Below are positions 17,637 through 27,037 of a stretch of DNA of 64,000 nucleotides, piece by piece; the first letter of the stretch is position 1; each line of letters begins with the position of its first letter. Below the pieces are notes generated by a model that saw only the letters and a program-made list of their open reading frames with translations, did no database searches and was not told the origin of the DNA. Made by a program: the position numbers and the translations under genes. Source of the stretch: Vibrio rhodolitus (lineage in GTDB: Bacteria; Pseudomonadota; Gammaproteobacteria; Enterobacterales; Vibrionaceae). The stretch is from the NCBI RefSeq assembly GCF_003350325.1, contig NZ_QLYZ01000002.1, positions 186,001 to 250,000 of the forward strand, in the 5' to 3' direction.

Positions 17637-19253
17637 CATCGTTACCACACGCTTTAACGTCCAACGCAGAAGCAATGGGATACATTCCATACCTTTATCT
17701 TCACAATGAGAAACTATCGCGAGTGCAAGGTCTGGCTTGGCGTACTTTTTCAGCACTTTATTCACCACCTTCTTGGCAGGAATAGGGTGATCAAGCGGGA
17801 TCTTTACCAACTCACGGAAAAATGGTTCAAAGCCATTGTTATAAAGGAAGTGTTCAACGTCTTTATCAGGCAGTTCTGTTAAGCGGTGACGTTCTTGGTC
17901 ATGCCCAAGGCGAGCTTTAACCGTTGCTGCATATTTTTTACCGGCAGGATCACCATCAGTCACCACATGCCAATCGATTCCAAAGGCTTTCGCCACTTTT
18001 AATAACGATTTAAGCCCCGACTGTGCAAACTCAATAATTTGCACACCTTCAGCCGCTAAATTGTATCCGCATTGATTGGCTAACTCATTAAACAGCCAAA
18101 CCTCGGTCTCTCCTTCCACTAATAGCCAGCAACGTGCGAATAACGCACCCGAGCGATGGAAACGAATATGAAAACCCACTCGTCTCAGTTCGTCTCGAGA
18201 TAACCCTTGAGTGGAAAGGCTGGTGCAGATAGTTTTATCTGATTGGCGCACAAGACGACGAATACAGTGGACAGGAAGCTGGGACAGCAAGGAACCACTA
18301 TTGGTAGTCAGAATTTTCTGCATAGGTAGCATTTGCAGCAAGCCCCAAGCTCGAGCTAATTGCGTAGGATGCAAGCGACCTTCAGGATCTTCAATAATTA
18401 ATATTGGGCGCGCACCTCTACGTAGACGGTTTGGACCTTTCGCTTGTAAATAGGCATTCAGCAGCCCAAGTAACAATAAACGTGTCTGCTTGTTATTGGA
18501 CTTTTCAACGTATTCAGTGATTGATATCGAATCGGATTTACCCGCATAGAAGATGCCACTGTGCGGTTTTTTATGCTCGATACGCGCGTTAGACTTAAAT
18601 GAAAAATAGTGGTCAACCAACATTCCCATCGATTTTAAGCTACTACGCATTTCACCTTTATTAACGTGCCCTGGAATTGCCATCAATCGGCGACAAGTAT
18701 TGTTAATACGCTTTTCAATTCTTTCATTAACGCTAGTGCCATTGGATTCTGGGGGACGCTCAAAGCGGCGAGAGTCCTTGAGACGAATGACTGGATGCAG
18801 TGACATAAGCTCTTGGGCAATTTTTTCACAGTGGTGCAGTGCAAGAGGATCGCCGTCGGCATTTAGAAAGTCATAATGGGTTTCAATCTCATGCCCATCT
18901 CGACTGGCGCTTAGACGATAGTAAATGCGGTGATTGTCTTCACTGTCAGTAACCCAGACCGGTTTTATACGACGGTAACGACGTGAATTTACCTCTTTAG
19001 TATCGTTAGCCAAAAAGCTAATAACGATCTGCAAATCTTGAGTTTGTGGATGTGAGACAGAATAATCAACGTGGAAATCTGTCAATTTAAACTGGTACGG
19101 CTCACCGTCCGGGGGAAGGGCGACAGACAGCGTATCAAGCAATGACGATTTACCCCAAGTATTCTCACCGATTAAAGCCGTCAATTGTTCAAACGAAATA
19201 GACAGGCGCTTAATGCCGCGAAAACCAGCAATTTCAATTCGCTCTAACAGCAT
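17619..19253 (-). CDS. ybjD: OLD-family ATP-dependent nuclease, YbjD type
   Basis: A 544-residue protein matching E. coli YbjD: an N-terminal ABC-type ATPase with Walker A GENTWGKSS (about residues 29-37), a signature and Walker B zone ending in ARPILIIEDPEGRLHP, and a C-terminal Toprim domain with LLVEGETEVW and VVTDGDPAGKKYA carrying the metal-binding acidic residues. The OLD family cuts DNA and includes defence nucleases such as P2 Old and GajA. There is no partner gene such as GajB or a reverse transcriptase next to it, and the gene looks like an ordinary chromosomal housekeeping member. The ATG at 19251-19253 is the only sensible start. Confidence 0.88.
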   Translation of the reverse strand: MLLERIEIAGFRGIKRLSISFEQLTALIGENTWGKSSLLDTLSVALPPDGEPYQFKLTDFHVDYSVSHPQTQDLQIVISFLANDTKEVNSRRYRRIKPVWVTDSEDNHRIYYRLSASRDGHEIETHYDFLNADGDPLALHHCEKIAQELMSLHPVIRLKDSRRFERPPESNGTSVNERIEKRINNTCRRLMAIPGHVNKGEMRSSLKSMGMLVDHYFSFKSNARIEHKKPHSGIFYAGKSDSISITEYVEKSNNKQTRLLLLGLLNAYLQAKGPNRLRRGARPILIIEDPEGRLHPTQLARAWGLLQMLPMQKILTTNSGSLLSQLPVHCIRRLVRQSDKTICTSLSTQGLSRDELRRVGFHIRFHRSGALFARCWLLVEGETEVWLFNELANQCGYNLAAEGVQIIEFAQSGLKSLLKVAKAFGIDWHVVTDGDPAGKKYAATVKARLGHDQERHRLTELPDKDVEHFLYNNGFEPFFRELVKIPLDHPIPAKKVVNKVLKKYAKPDLALAIVSHCEDKGMECIPLLLRWTLKRVVTMANGNT

Positions 19254-19509
19254 AGTTTCACCTTTATTTGTTGTTTATTACTAGTATACAAAGCGGGATA
19301 TCTGTTTGCGGCTCACCTGAGCCAGTGGAACTTTGAAACCCTCGTTGTAACTCGTAATTTTTTAAACCTATGTGTTTAAGCATAAAAGAAAAACTCAATA
19401 TAAGCATGAGCTTAGCTCACATATCTCGATTGCCACAAATTTAACTCAAAAAAGTAATCAACTTGTCATAAAGAATGCGTTAGCATGGCGCTGTAAAGTG
19501 AGATGAGAT

Positions 19510-21246
19510 ATGACAATGATAAAAAGTCGAGCCATAAAACTGACGGTGGCTCACATTAATGACACACATTCCTACTTCGAACCAACGTCTCTGCAACTCA
19601 ATATTGCGTATAACGGTAAAGAGTCGTCTCCATTTGTAAGTGCAGGCGGATTTGCACGCATTAAAACCAGAGTAGAGCAGTTGCGCCATCAAGCATTAGT
19701 AAATAAGCAAGGTTTCTTGTTTTTGCATGCCGGCGATTGTTTTCAGGGCACGCTTTACTACTCGCTGTTTAAAGGCGAAGCCAATTCCACCTTACTCAAT
19801 CAACTTAATTTAGACGCTATGGCGGTCGGTAACCATGAGCTAGACATGGGTAACCTACCGGTTGCTGAGTTTGCTAACCGTATCGATTTTCCTCTATTGG
19901 CAGGTAATTGGGATCTTTCCAACGAGTCAAGTGACAAGCCAATGGTTCTGAGTGGAAATCCCAATGTTTACAGCTACAAGCCGAGCACCAAATCAGCGCA
20001 GTGGATAGTAAAACACGTGGAGGAAGAACCTGTAGCGGTGTTTTCCTTAGCGCTGGATAAAATGGCGGATATCTCAAACCCGGATTCAGATACACCATTT
20101 GTCAATTGCATTGAAACAGCTAACAATACCGTCACTCAGATCCGCAAAGCAGGGATCAATAAAATTATCTTGCTTAGCCATATGGGCTATGAGGCTGATT
20201 TAGATTTAGCGAATCATGTCGAAGGCATTTCTCTGATTGTTGGCGGTCATAGCCATGTTCTACAAGGTGATTTTTCTGACCTTGGCTTAGGTAAAAACGA
20301 TGTATATGGCGTGAAAGTAAAAGATACGCACGTTGTACAAGCGGGTTTTCACGCATTAGCGCTTGGCCATTCCCAAATCGAGTTTGATGAGTTCGGTCGA
20401 GTGACTCATTTTAAAGGTAAGAATGAGCTACTTATTGGGCGAAGACTGTTTGTCGATACTAGCCGCAATAACTCTTGGCACGAAGATGACTATCTACAGC
20501 TTAAAAAACAAGTCGATGAACATCCGAACGTGGTGGTGTGCCGTAAAGATCCAACGATAAAACTGATCCTTAAAGAGCGTTACCAATCGCGTGTTAGCGA
20601 GCTACAACAAACCTACATCGCGTCAACCGAACGAAAGTTGCGCCATGTGCGCATCCCTGATGAAAAAGGCGGCAGTGACATCGCACCGTTGGTCGCTGAC
20701 TCGTTCCGTCATATGATGCGAAAACAGGGGTATACTGCACAGTTTGCCATTCACAATGCTGGTGGCGTGAGAAACTCGATCAACCAAGGCGCTATTTCAG
20801 TTGCTGATATCGCCGGAAAAGTGTTGCCGTTTTTGGTGCCGATTGGCGTCTACCAAATTAAAGGGAAATACATTGCCGAAATTCTCGAAGGGGCAATCAA
20901 TAATGCAACCAATAATGGTGTTGAGGGAACCGGTTCGGGTTCATACCCTTATGTGGCTGGGTTACGATTTGATTACAATGCTCTCGCTCCGCAAGGTCAA
21001 CGAATAGAGCAACTTGCCATCATGATTGATGGTATATGGCAATCCGTCGACGCTGAAACATGCTATTGTGGCACATCCTCGGCTTACACCATGAAAGGCA
21101 AAGAGGGCTACGAAGCAATCCTTAATATGGACGGCGAGGGACAGGTCACCAATTACTCAATGGCTGACTGTTTCATAGATTACTTACAAGACAAGCCTGA
21201 AGTGCTAAACACTAACTGCGTTACCGGGGTATCAAAAGGTCATTAA
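19510..21246 (+). CDS. UshA-like metallophosphatase / 5'-nucleotidase without a signal peptide
   Basis: A 578-residue two-domain 5'-nucleotidase. The metallophosphatase half shows HINDTH (15-20), AGDCFQG, VGNHELD, SHMG and GGHSH; the C-terminal substrate-specificity domain begins near residue 350 and contains the family GG-R-N segment NAGGVRNSI. Secreted UshA enzymes carry an N-terminal signal, but this protein begins MTMIKSRAIKLTVAHIND, entering the catalytic domain directly. It is therefore probably cytoplasmic or exported unusually. The nucleotide substrate is unknown. A 31-residue membrane ORF follows 74 bases downstream. Confidence 0.87.
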   Translation: MTMIKSRAIKLTVAHINDTHSYFEPTSLQLNIAYNGKESSPFVSAGGFARIKTRVEQLRHQALVNKQGFLFLHAGDCFQGTLYYSLFKGEANSTLLNQLNLDAMAVGNHELDMGNLPVAEFANRIDFPLLAGNWDLSNESSDKPMVLSGNPNVYSYKPSTKSAQWIVKHVEEEPVAVFSLALDKMADISNPDSDTPFVNCIETANNTVTQIRKAGINKIILLSHMGYEADLDLANHVEGISLIVGGHSHVLQGDFSDLGLGKNDVYGVKVKDTHVVQAGFHALALGHSQIEFDEFGRVTHFKGKNELLIGRRLFVDTSRNNSWHEDDYLQLKKQVDEHPNVVVCRKDPTIKLILKERYQSRVSELQQTYIASTERKLRHVRIPDEKGGSDIAPLVADSFRHMMRKQGYTAQFAIHNAGGVRNSINQGAISVADIAGKVLPFLVPIGVYQIKGKYIAEILEGAINNATNNGVEGTGSGSYPYVAGLRFDYNALAPQGQRIEQLAIMIDGIWQSVDAETCYCGTSSAYTMKGKEGYEAILNMDGEGQVTNYSMADCFIDYLQDKPEVLNTNCVTGVSKGH

Positions 21247-21320
21247 TTGACCAGTTGGTATGTTCTTTGCTTAAGACTTTCTGATTCATTTGATCCTAAA
21301 CCGATGAATAGGGAGTCGTT

Positions 21321-21416
21321 ATGTGGAGTAAAGACTGGATCGATGTTGCGGTCGTTGTAAGCTGGATTAGCGTTTGGGCAGCGATGGTATACGTCATACC
21401 CAATGGTGGTATGTAA
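21321..21416 (+). CDS. Small membrane protein of 31 residues
   Basis: The frame ATG 21321 to TAA 21416 encodes MWSKDWIDVAVVVSWISVW and a further 12 residues, with one hydrophobic helix spanning about residues 8-26. A GGGAG ribosome site lies seven bases upstream, and a clean terminator starts five bases after the stop. Those flanking signals make it a credible real gene although it is very short. No family is recognised. Confidence 0.7.
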   Translation: MWSKDWIDVAVVVSWISVWAAMVYVIPNGGM

Positions 21417-21420
21417 TGAG

Positions 21421-21444
21421 AAGGAGCACAACGTGCTCCTTTTT
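21421..21444 (+). terminator. Terminator after the 31-residue ORF
   Basis: Arms AAGGAGCAC / GTGCTCCTT (21421-21429 with 21433-21441), three-base loop, then T-run. Confidence 0.9.
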
Positions 21445-21589
21445 GCTCACTGAATCTATTTTGCTGGTAGCTTTGTGCGCAATATTTGCAAAATAACCTG
21501 TCACATCAATGATTAAATTGTTCATAACATATCGACAAATATATTAAACACACATTTCATTTTTTGCAGTTGCAAAGTCGCGGTTTGAG

Positions 21590-21740
21590 CCTTACAATCC
21601 GCCTCGTTTGGGGAGTAGTCGCCTCTGGTTTACTTATCGTCATCTCGTTAGGTTTCAAGCCTTTCCGGTAAGTATAAGCGCTTCGCGCTTCGACGAGACC
21701 AACGTAATCAAATTCTCTTTCCTAGGGAAGGAGGTCTTTT
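21590..21740 (+). promoter_or_regulatory. yybP-ykoY manganese riboswitch upstream of the TerC/Alx gene
   Basis: The conserved GGGGAGTAG is at 21610-21618, followed by a second structured arm ending in ACGAGACC (21693-21700), both characteristic of the yybP-ykoY family. This family senses Mn2+ and lies before alx/TerC and mntP genes in proteobacteria. Downstream of it the AGGGATC / GATCCCT hairpin (about 21750-21779) lies just before the coding start and is a plausible expression platform. Boundaries are approximate. Confidence 0.8.
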
Positions 21741-21798
21741 GTTTGCGGTAGGGATCGTTGTTTTATATTCCAGATCCCTCCGATTATTGGGAGGACGC

Positions 21799-22743
21799 AT
21801 GACCCCGTCTACTTACATTGGCTTCGCCATTCTTACACTGACGCTTGTTGCGCTAGATATCTGGCAAACTCGCGGCGGTAAAATCACCATCCGTAAAGCA
21901 GCAATCTGGAGTGTTTTCTGGTTTGCGCTAGCATTCGTATTTGCAGCATCTATCTACTTCTTCTGGGATTTCTACGCTCCAGGTAGCAGCTACAGTGCTG
22001 AAAAAGCTACGGTATCGTTCGTTACAGGTTATTTGCTTGAAAAGTCACTGAGCGTCGATAACCTATTTGTCTTCGCAATTATCTTTACTCAGTATGCAGT
22101 ACCAGAACACCTACGTCCTCGTGCACTGTTGTGGGGGGTAATTGGTGCGCTTATCCTTCGTGCGATCATGATTGCAGTTGGTGCGCAATTGCTGGCTCAA
22201 TACCACTGGGTACTGTACATCTTTGCAGCATTCCTAATTTGGACGGGTATTCAACTTGCGCGCGATAAAGGCGAAGAGGAAGAAGTTAACCCATTGCCAG
22301 AAAAGATCATTCGTAAGTTTGCTACTGTAACTGATGGTTACCGTGAAAATGCGCTAACTGTGGTTGAAAATGGCAAACGTTGCGTAACGCCTATGATGAT
22401 CGTTATTGGTGTTATCGCGTTTATGGATGTGATGTTTGCTCTGGACTCTATTCCTGCCATTTTCGCCGTAACCCGCGAACCATTCTTGGTACTAGCAGCT
22501 AACGTGTTTGCTCTATTGGGTCTGCGTTCACTGTACTTTGTACTGCAAGGTATGATGGATAAGTTTATCTATCTAAAACCTGCGCTAGCTTTCATCATGA
22601 TGTTTATTGGTGTCAAGATGCTATTGGTTGGTACTGAGTGGGCGATTCCAACTCCTGTATCATTACTAGTGCTTTTGATAACAATGACAGTAGCAGTAAT
22701 CGCTTCTGTGATGAAACAACGTCGCCAAGCTGAAGCGGCTTAG
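21799..22743 (+). CDS. alx: TerC/Alx-family membrane protein, probable manganese exporter
   Basis: A 314-residue protein with about nine helices of the TerC family, collinear with E. coli Alx: YLLEKSLSVDNLFVF near residues 76-90 and DVMFALDSIPAIFAV near 213-227, each with the conserved membrane Asp. I chose ATG 21799 because GGGAGG precedes it; the frame reading from 21739 lies in the leader RNA. Alx-like proteins reduce cytoplasmic Mn2+ and are controlled by the riboswitch found here, and in E. coli also by alkaline pH. Confidence 0.9.
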   Translation: MTPSTYIGFAILTLTLVALDIWQTRGGKITIRKAAIWSVFWFALAFVFAASIYFFWDFYAPGSSYSAEKATVSFVTGYLLEKSLSVDNLFVFAIIFTQYAVPEHLRPRALLWGVIGALILRAIMIAVGAQLLAQYHWVLYIFAAFLIWTGIQLARDKGEEEEVNPLPEKIIRKFATVTDGYRENALTVVENGKRCVTPMMIVIGVIAFMDVMFALDSIPAIFAVTREPFLVLAANVFALLGLRSLYFVLQGMMDKFIYLKPALAFIMMFIGVKMLLVGTEWAIPTPVSLLVLLITMTVAVIASVMKQRRQAEAA

Positions 22744-22779
22744 AAAAGCGCGCTACTTCATAGAGTTGAAGTGTGATTG

Positions 22780-22842
22780 ACGCCTCGTAGTAATAACATT
22801 TACTTTGTTAGTAAACCGTTAAAATGCTGCGAGGCGTTTTTT
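22780..22842 (+). terminator. Terminator after the TerC/Alx gene
   Basis: Arms ACGCCTCG / CGAGGCGT (22780-22787 with 22830-22837) enclose a 42-base loop that contains a second TAACA / TGTTA stem, then T-run. Confidence 0.7.
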
Positions 22843-23046
22843 ATTAATCGATATTTATGCGCATAAAATGAGCGTATAAGCAAAATAATGCAATGGTAAA
22901 GAATAATTCCAACATCGTATTGTAAATGCTTTGTTTCATAAGAAAATCTAATCTTAAATTTCAAGAATTGTCATTATTTCGCCCTAAAAAAAGTGGTTAA
23001 AATTCTCTCAGATTTAAAGTTATCCGAATTATTAAGAGAGGCGCAC
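22843..23046. other. AT-rich gap with no gene
   Basis: I see no ORF with a ribosome site, no RNA signature and no repeat in this stretch, which presumably carries the promoter of the 63-residue protein that follows. Confidence 0.5.
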
Positions 23047-23238
23047 ATGGCACAGGTACTTGACGCTAACACCATTATTTCACCTATCTCTAAGGAAAGA
23101 AAAACCTACTCGGTTAACATCAAAGGATTGTTGATGCACTTTATGGACATCTTGTTTACTGAACGCGCTGAACCGCGCACACATTACGCAAGTGAACTTT
23201 CAGGTCATATGCAAAGAGACATTGGTCTTTATCGCTAA
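23047..23238 (+). CDS. Small protein with a DUF1127-like C-terminus
   Basis: The 63-residue protein starts at the ATG preceded by AAGAGAGG. Its C-terminal ASELSGHMQRDIGLYR resembles the DUF1127/YjiS segment ending in a DIGL-R motif, which in other bacteria includes RNA-associated and phosphate- or carbon-related small proteins. The first 40 residues contain ISKERKTYSVNIK and a short amphipathic stretch. A longer frame starts at 22993 but adds 18 residues with no ribosome site. It is monocistronic with its own terminator. Confidence 0.7.
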   Translation: MAQVLDANTIISPISKERKTYSVNIKGLLMHFMDILFTERAEPRTHYASELSGHMQRDIGLYR

Positions 23239-23260
23239 GATTAAGTGCAGAAAAAGATAG

Positions 23261-23288
23261 ACGTCAGCGAAAGCTGGCGTTTTTTTTA
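23261..23288 (+). terminator. Terminator after the DUF1127-like gene
   Basis: Arms ACGTCAGC / GCTGGCGT (23261-23268 with 23273-23280, one G-T pair), GAAA tetraloop, eight-T tail. Confidence 0.9.
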
Positions 23289-23441
23289 TAATTTTTATCT
23301 CGTTTTATTAGTCGGTTACATGTAATAACCATAGATTTATTCGGGTTAGTTCACATAAAACACCAATCTTGCTCTATCATTACTTTGACTCATATAAGCA
23401 CATTGTTGCGCATAATGTTGGTTTAGGTAAGGATACAGACT

Positions 23442-24995
23442 ATGAATGAAATGGAATACGACTATCCCGCAAATTACAACCTAATTTCAATCACTGACCC
23501 GTCAAGCTATATAAAATACGCAAGCAGCCATTTTAGCGAAGTGGCTGGCTATAGAGATGGTGAACTTGAGGGGCAGCCTCACAACATTGTCCGACATAGA
23601 GATATGCCCAAAGCTGCGTTCAAAGATCTCTGGTCTCATCTCCAATCTGGTCGCCATTGGATGGGGATGGTAAAAAACCAGCGCAAAGGCGGTGGTTATT
23701 ATTGGGTTGATGCCTTTGCTTCGCCAATTATGCACAATGGGCAAATCGTCGAGTTTCAATCGGTACGTTTTAAACCTGAGCGAATTCATGTCAAGCGTGC
23801 AGAAAAAGCTTATGCCAAACTGAGGGACAACAAAAAGCCTTTGGCGCTTTGGCTACCGCGAACACGCTTGTGGATGCGTAGTTCATTTTGGATTGCAGCA
23901 GGAGCGGGGGTTGCTTCAACACTCACCGCTTATGGTCAAAGTCCGCTCGTTGCAGTTGGTACCATGGCGGCTATATCGATTGCCGCGATCTATACGTTAA
24001 CTCGTCCCCTTGAACGAATTGCGCAAGATGCGCGTAAAGATTTCAATAACCCACTAATGGAGCACATCTACTGTGGGCGAGTCAACGATCTTGCTGAGGT
24101 TGAGCTTGGTATGAAGATGCGTAAACAACATGCCAATGCCTTGTTGGGACGCGTTGGGATATCTGTAATGGACTCATGCCATGAGACTCGTAAAAATGCG
24201 GATAACGCAGCGAGCAACAGTGAGAAAGTGACACAAAACCTCAGTGAACAAAAGGTAGAGATTGACGTTGTCGCAACGTCGGTCAATGAAATGCAAGCAG
24301 CCTCTGCTGAGATTTCGCAGAACGCGCAAGCAACTGCCGACGCCACTCTTAAAGCGCAAAACACCATGTGCGAAAGCCGCGCTGTCATCGATAATGTAAA
24401 CCTTTCTGTTTTGGAGTTGGTTAACGAACTAAAAGAGATTTCTGATACTGTAACCGACCTAAATCAGCAAACCGATCAAATTGGGTCGGTTGTTGAGGTG
24501 ATTAATGACATTGCTGAGCAAACCAACTTACTTGCGTTAAATGCGGCAATAGAAGCAGCTCGAGCAGGAGAGCAGGGGCGAGGATTTGCCGTGGTTGCTG
24601 ATGAAGTTAGAACACTTGCACAACGAACTCAGGAGTCGACCACCGAAATTCAATCTGCGATTGAGAGCATTCAACATGGTAGTAACTCAGCGGTAGATGC
24701 GTTGAAAAAGGGCAATGAAAAGTCGAGCAGTACAGTTGAATCAATCACTCAAGCTCAAGAGAGTATTCAACAGTTGGAAGAGCTGGTGCAAGACGTGGTA
24801 GATCGAAATCAGCAGATTGCCGTGGCGATAGAAGAACAAGTTCATGTGTCAGATGAAATTAATGAAAATATTCAATCGATTAACATCAAATATACCGACT
24901 CTTACGAACTAATGACGCAAACCAATCAAATGAACGCACAGGTGCAAGAAAGCACCAATGATTTAAAACAAGTGATAGAGAAAATTGCTTCTTAG
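23442..24995 (+). CDS. Aer-like PAS-containing methyl-accepting chemotaxis protein
   Basis: A 517-residue energy-taxis-type receptor. An N-terminal PAS domain (about 10-110, with [21 protein letters not shown] as in Aer) probably binds FAD. Two closely spaced hydrophobic segments follow (about 147-190), so there is no large periplasmic domain, and then a HAMP-like linker and the cytoplasmic signalling hairpin with the highly conserved [20 protein letters not shown] near residue 357. It should report redox or oxygen state to CheA. The ATG at 23442 is preceded by AAGGATA. It stands alone with a shared terminator downstream. Confidence 0.92.
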   Translation: MNEMEYDYPANYNLISITDPSSYIKYASSHFSEVAGYRDGELEGQPHNIVRHRDMPKAAFKDLWSHLQSGRHWMGMVKNQRKGGGYYWVDAFASPIMHNGQIVEFQSVRFKPERIHVKRAEKAYAKLRDNKKPLALWLPRTRLWMRSSFWIAAGAGVASTLTAYGQSPLVAVGTMAAISIAAIYTLTRPLERIAQDARKDFNNPLMEHIYCGRVNDLAEVELGMKMRKQHANALLGRVGISVMDSCHETRKNADNAASNSEKVTQNLSEQKVEIDVVATSVNEMQAASAEISQNAQATADATLKAQNTMCESRAVIDNVNLSVLELVNELKEISDTVTDLNQQTDQIGSVVEVINDIAEQTNLLALNAAIEAARAGEQGRGFAVVADEVRTLAQRTQESTTEIQSAIESIQHGSNSAVDALKKGNEKSSSTVESITQAQESIQQLEELVQDVVDRNQQIAVAIEEQVHVSDEINENIQSINIKYTDSYELMTQTNQMNAQVQESTNDLKQVIEKIAS

Positions 24996-25017
24996 ATAAA
25001 AGTGGATCGCTAGATAA

Positions 25018-25048
25018 AAGAAAAGCACCAAACCGGTGCTTTTCTTCT
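25018..25048. terminator. Bidirectional terminator between the Aer-like gene and the PhnA-family gene
   Basis: Arms AAAAGCACC / GGTGCTTTT (25021-25029 with 25035-25043) with a five-base loop; T-rich on both outputs. Confidence 0.85.
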
Positions 25049-25065
25049 TTTTAGTGCGTTAAGAA

Positions 25066-25623
25066 TTACTTCTTACGGCAGTACTCAGCGATAACGTACA
25101 TTGATTGACCGCCGTTAACCTTACCTGAGATGTGTGTTGGATCATCAGTAAGACCGATACCGCGGATCACAGTACCTTGCTTGATTACTTGAGTAGAGCC
25201 TTTGATTGGAAGGTCTTTAATTACTGTTACGTCGTCACCTTTTTTCAGTTCAACGCCGTTGCAATCAAGTGGTTTGTCGTCAGAAGACATACCAATCATT
25301 GCCCAGTTTTTCGTTTCTTCTTCCATGTACATCATATCAAGTGCATCTTGTGCCCAGCTCTCGCTGTTAAGACGAGTTAGTTGGCGCCATGCAGTTACTT
25401 GAACAGGTACAACTTGACTCCACATGCTGTCGTTTAGACAACGCCAGTGGTTAATGTCTTTTGGTTCTTCGATTTCGCCCAGACATTTGTCACATACCAT
25501 GATGCCGTAATCCACAGTTACGTGGCTGTGCGGTGGTACCGCGTAAGCAGTAAGAGGTGCTTCAGCAGCGCATAATTCACACTTAGATTCGCAACGTTGT
25601 AGCATTGTAGCTTCAATAGACAT
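25066..25623 (-). CDS. PhnA (YjdM) family zinc-ribbon protein
   Basis: A 185-residue PhnA-domain protein. The N-terminus has two zinc-ligand pairs (CELC near 16-19 and CDKC near 44-47); residues 118-185 form the SH3-like PhnA/YjdM domain with LKKGDDVTVIKDLPIKGST. E. coli YjdM is about 110 residues and lacks the middle stretch, so this is the longer type. The PhnA name is historical; nothing here indicates phosphonate use and no phn genes are nearby. Function is unknown. Confidence 0.85.
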   Translation of the reverse strand: MSIEATMLQRCESKCELCAAEAPLTAYAVPPHSHVTVDYGIMVCDKCLGEIEEPKDINHWRCLNDSMWSQVVPVQVTAWRQLTRLNSESWAQDALDMMYMEEETKNWAMIGMSSDDKPLDCNGVELKKGDDVTVIKDLPIKGSTQVIKQGTVIRGIGLTDDPTHISGKVNGGQSMYVIAEYCRKK

Positions 25624-25886
25624 AATGGACTCACATATAGTCGGGATTAATAACGGGGCCTATTATGCACTTTATCCGACTAATTAAAAGGGGTATTCGG
25701 TAAAGCAAAGGTTTAACCGCTGTAAACTCATTTTTCACCGTCTATTTTGCCTATTTATCCAACACTTCTCATCATCTCAATAACTTAGTTATAGTTACAA
25801 TGTAACATTTGGTCGCATTTGCTTTACCTCTTTAGTGCCAAGAGGCATAATCGAATGGATTTATATAGCAAATTAATAGGTTAAAA

Positions 25887-26969
25887 GTGGAGCTACTTTC
25901 GATTGATTTTCTTGGTCGTCCTCTCAGGCTGGAAGGCAGCATAGCAGGTTGGCAAGAATTGTACTGGGACAACCAAGTCGTTTCGCAAATGGTTGCTGAT
26001 GCTGAGCGAGGAGCAGAAACCTCTCATACCTTTCAGCTACAAAGAGGAGAAGAAACGCTTTATTGTCAGCTGGATGTTTCATTAAGTTGGCAGCCGTTCA
26101 ATTTCAAATATTCAGTGCAACTCAACCATGATGTGATTGCACAAGGTGAACGCACCAGTAAAGATATCGAGCAGCAAACACCGGTTAATCCACCAAAACC
26201 CGAGCGCCGCTTTAGCTTAATTGGTCTGTTTTCACTTGGCATGAAAATGCTTAAAAGTGCCAAGCTGATAAAAGTCGTGCTTGCGTCTGCAAGTTTAGCT
26301 GCATATTCATGGCTGTTTTCATTCCAGTTTGCTTTAGCACTTATTGCGTGTCTTGTTGTGCATGAATATGGTCACGTTAAAGCAATGAAATATTTCGGTA
26401 TGAAAACCAAAGGTATCTACCTAGTGCCGTTTCTTGGTGGTCTCGCGTTATCCGATGAAAAAATCAACACGCGTTGGCAAGATGTGGTTATCTCCATCAT
26501 GGGACCGATGTTTGGTTTTGTTCTCTCACTAATTTTACTATTAGTGTATTGGGTTACTGGGGAGATCTTCTTCGCCGGTTTAGCGGCATTTAACGCCTTC
26601 TTAAACTTATTTAACCTGCTGCCTATTTTACCCCTTGATGGCGGTCATATTTTAAAAAGCATTAGCTTTTCTATGAATAGCCTTGCTGGTTTAGTGCTGT
26701 GCTCTCTTGCTGCATTAGGAGGGATAGCCATCAGCTACACATTTGGGCTTAGCTTACTCGGCTTTTTGTTAATTATGGGTATGCTGGAGATCCTGATGGA
26801 ATGGCGCTATCGACATGCAAGCCATCTATTACCGCTAGATCGTTATGGTCAAGTGGTGGCGGCGATTTGGTATGTTGCACTCGTGAGTGGGTTGGTCGGT
26901 ATCATATGGTACTTTGCTCAGTCCGGCGACGCACTTCTTAGCTTGCCACTGCAAATTCTCGGCACCTGA
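25887..26969 (+). CDS. Site-2 protease family membrane metalloprotease
   Basis: A 360-residue intramembrane protease-like protein. A soluble N-terminal domain (1-110) is followed by about six helices. The zinc motif HEYGH is at residues 159-163 and the third-ligand segment LPLDGG at 249-253, as in S2P/SpoIVFB-type peptidases. It begins with GTG, with AGG about eight bases upstream. The N-terminal domain is not a PDZ domain, unlike RseP, so it is a different branch; the substrate is unknown. It is monocistronic and converges on the M48 lipoprotein gene. Confidence 0.85.
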   Translation: MELLSIDFLGRPLRLEGSIAGWQELYWDNQVVSQMVADAERGAETSHTFQLQRGEETLYCQLDVSLSWQPFNFKYSVQLNHDVIAQGERTSKDIEQQTPVNPPKPERRFSLIGLFSLGMKMLKSAKLIKVVLASASLAAYSWLFSFQFALALIACLVVHEYGHVKAMKYFGMKTKGIYLVPFLGGLALSDEKINTRWQDVVISIMGPMFGFVLSLILLLVYWVTGEIFFAGLAAFNAFLNLFNLLPILPLDGGHILKSISFSMNSLAGLVLCSLAALGGIAISYTFGLSLLGFLLIMGMLEILMEWRYRHASHLLPLDRYGQVVAAIWYVALVSGLVGIIWYFAQSGDALLSLPLQILGT

Positions 26970-26990
26970 TTTTATATACAGTACATTAAT

Positions 26991-27014
26991 AAAGGGAGCA
27001 AATAGCTCCCTTTA
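26991..27014. terminator. Bidirectional terminator between the two protease genes
   Basis: Arms AAAGGGAGC / GCTCCCTTT (26991-26999 with 27005-27013) with a five-base loop. Confidence 0.88.
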
Positions 27015-27037
27015 TTGTCTGTAACATAAACCAGCGA

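Noticed and set aside
25066..25623. Phosphonate metabolism from the PhnA name
   Set aside because: PhnA/YjdM is a misnomer for this family and no phn genes are present.
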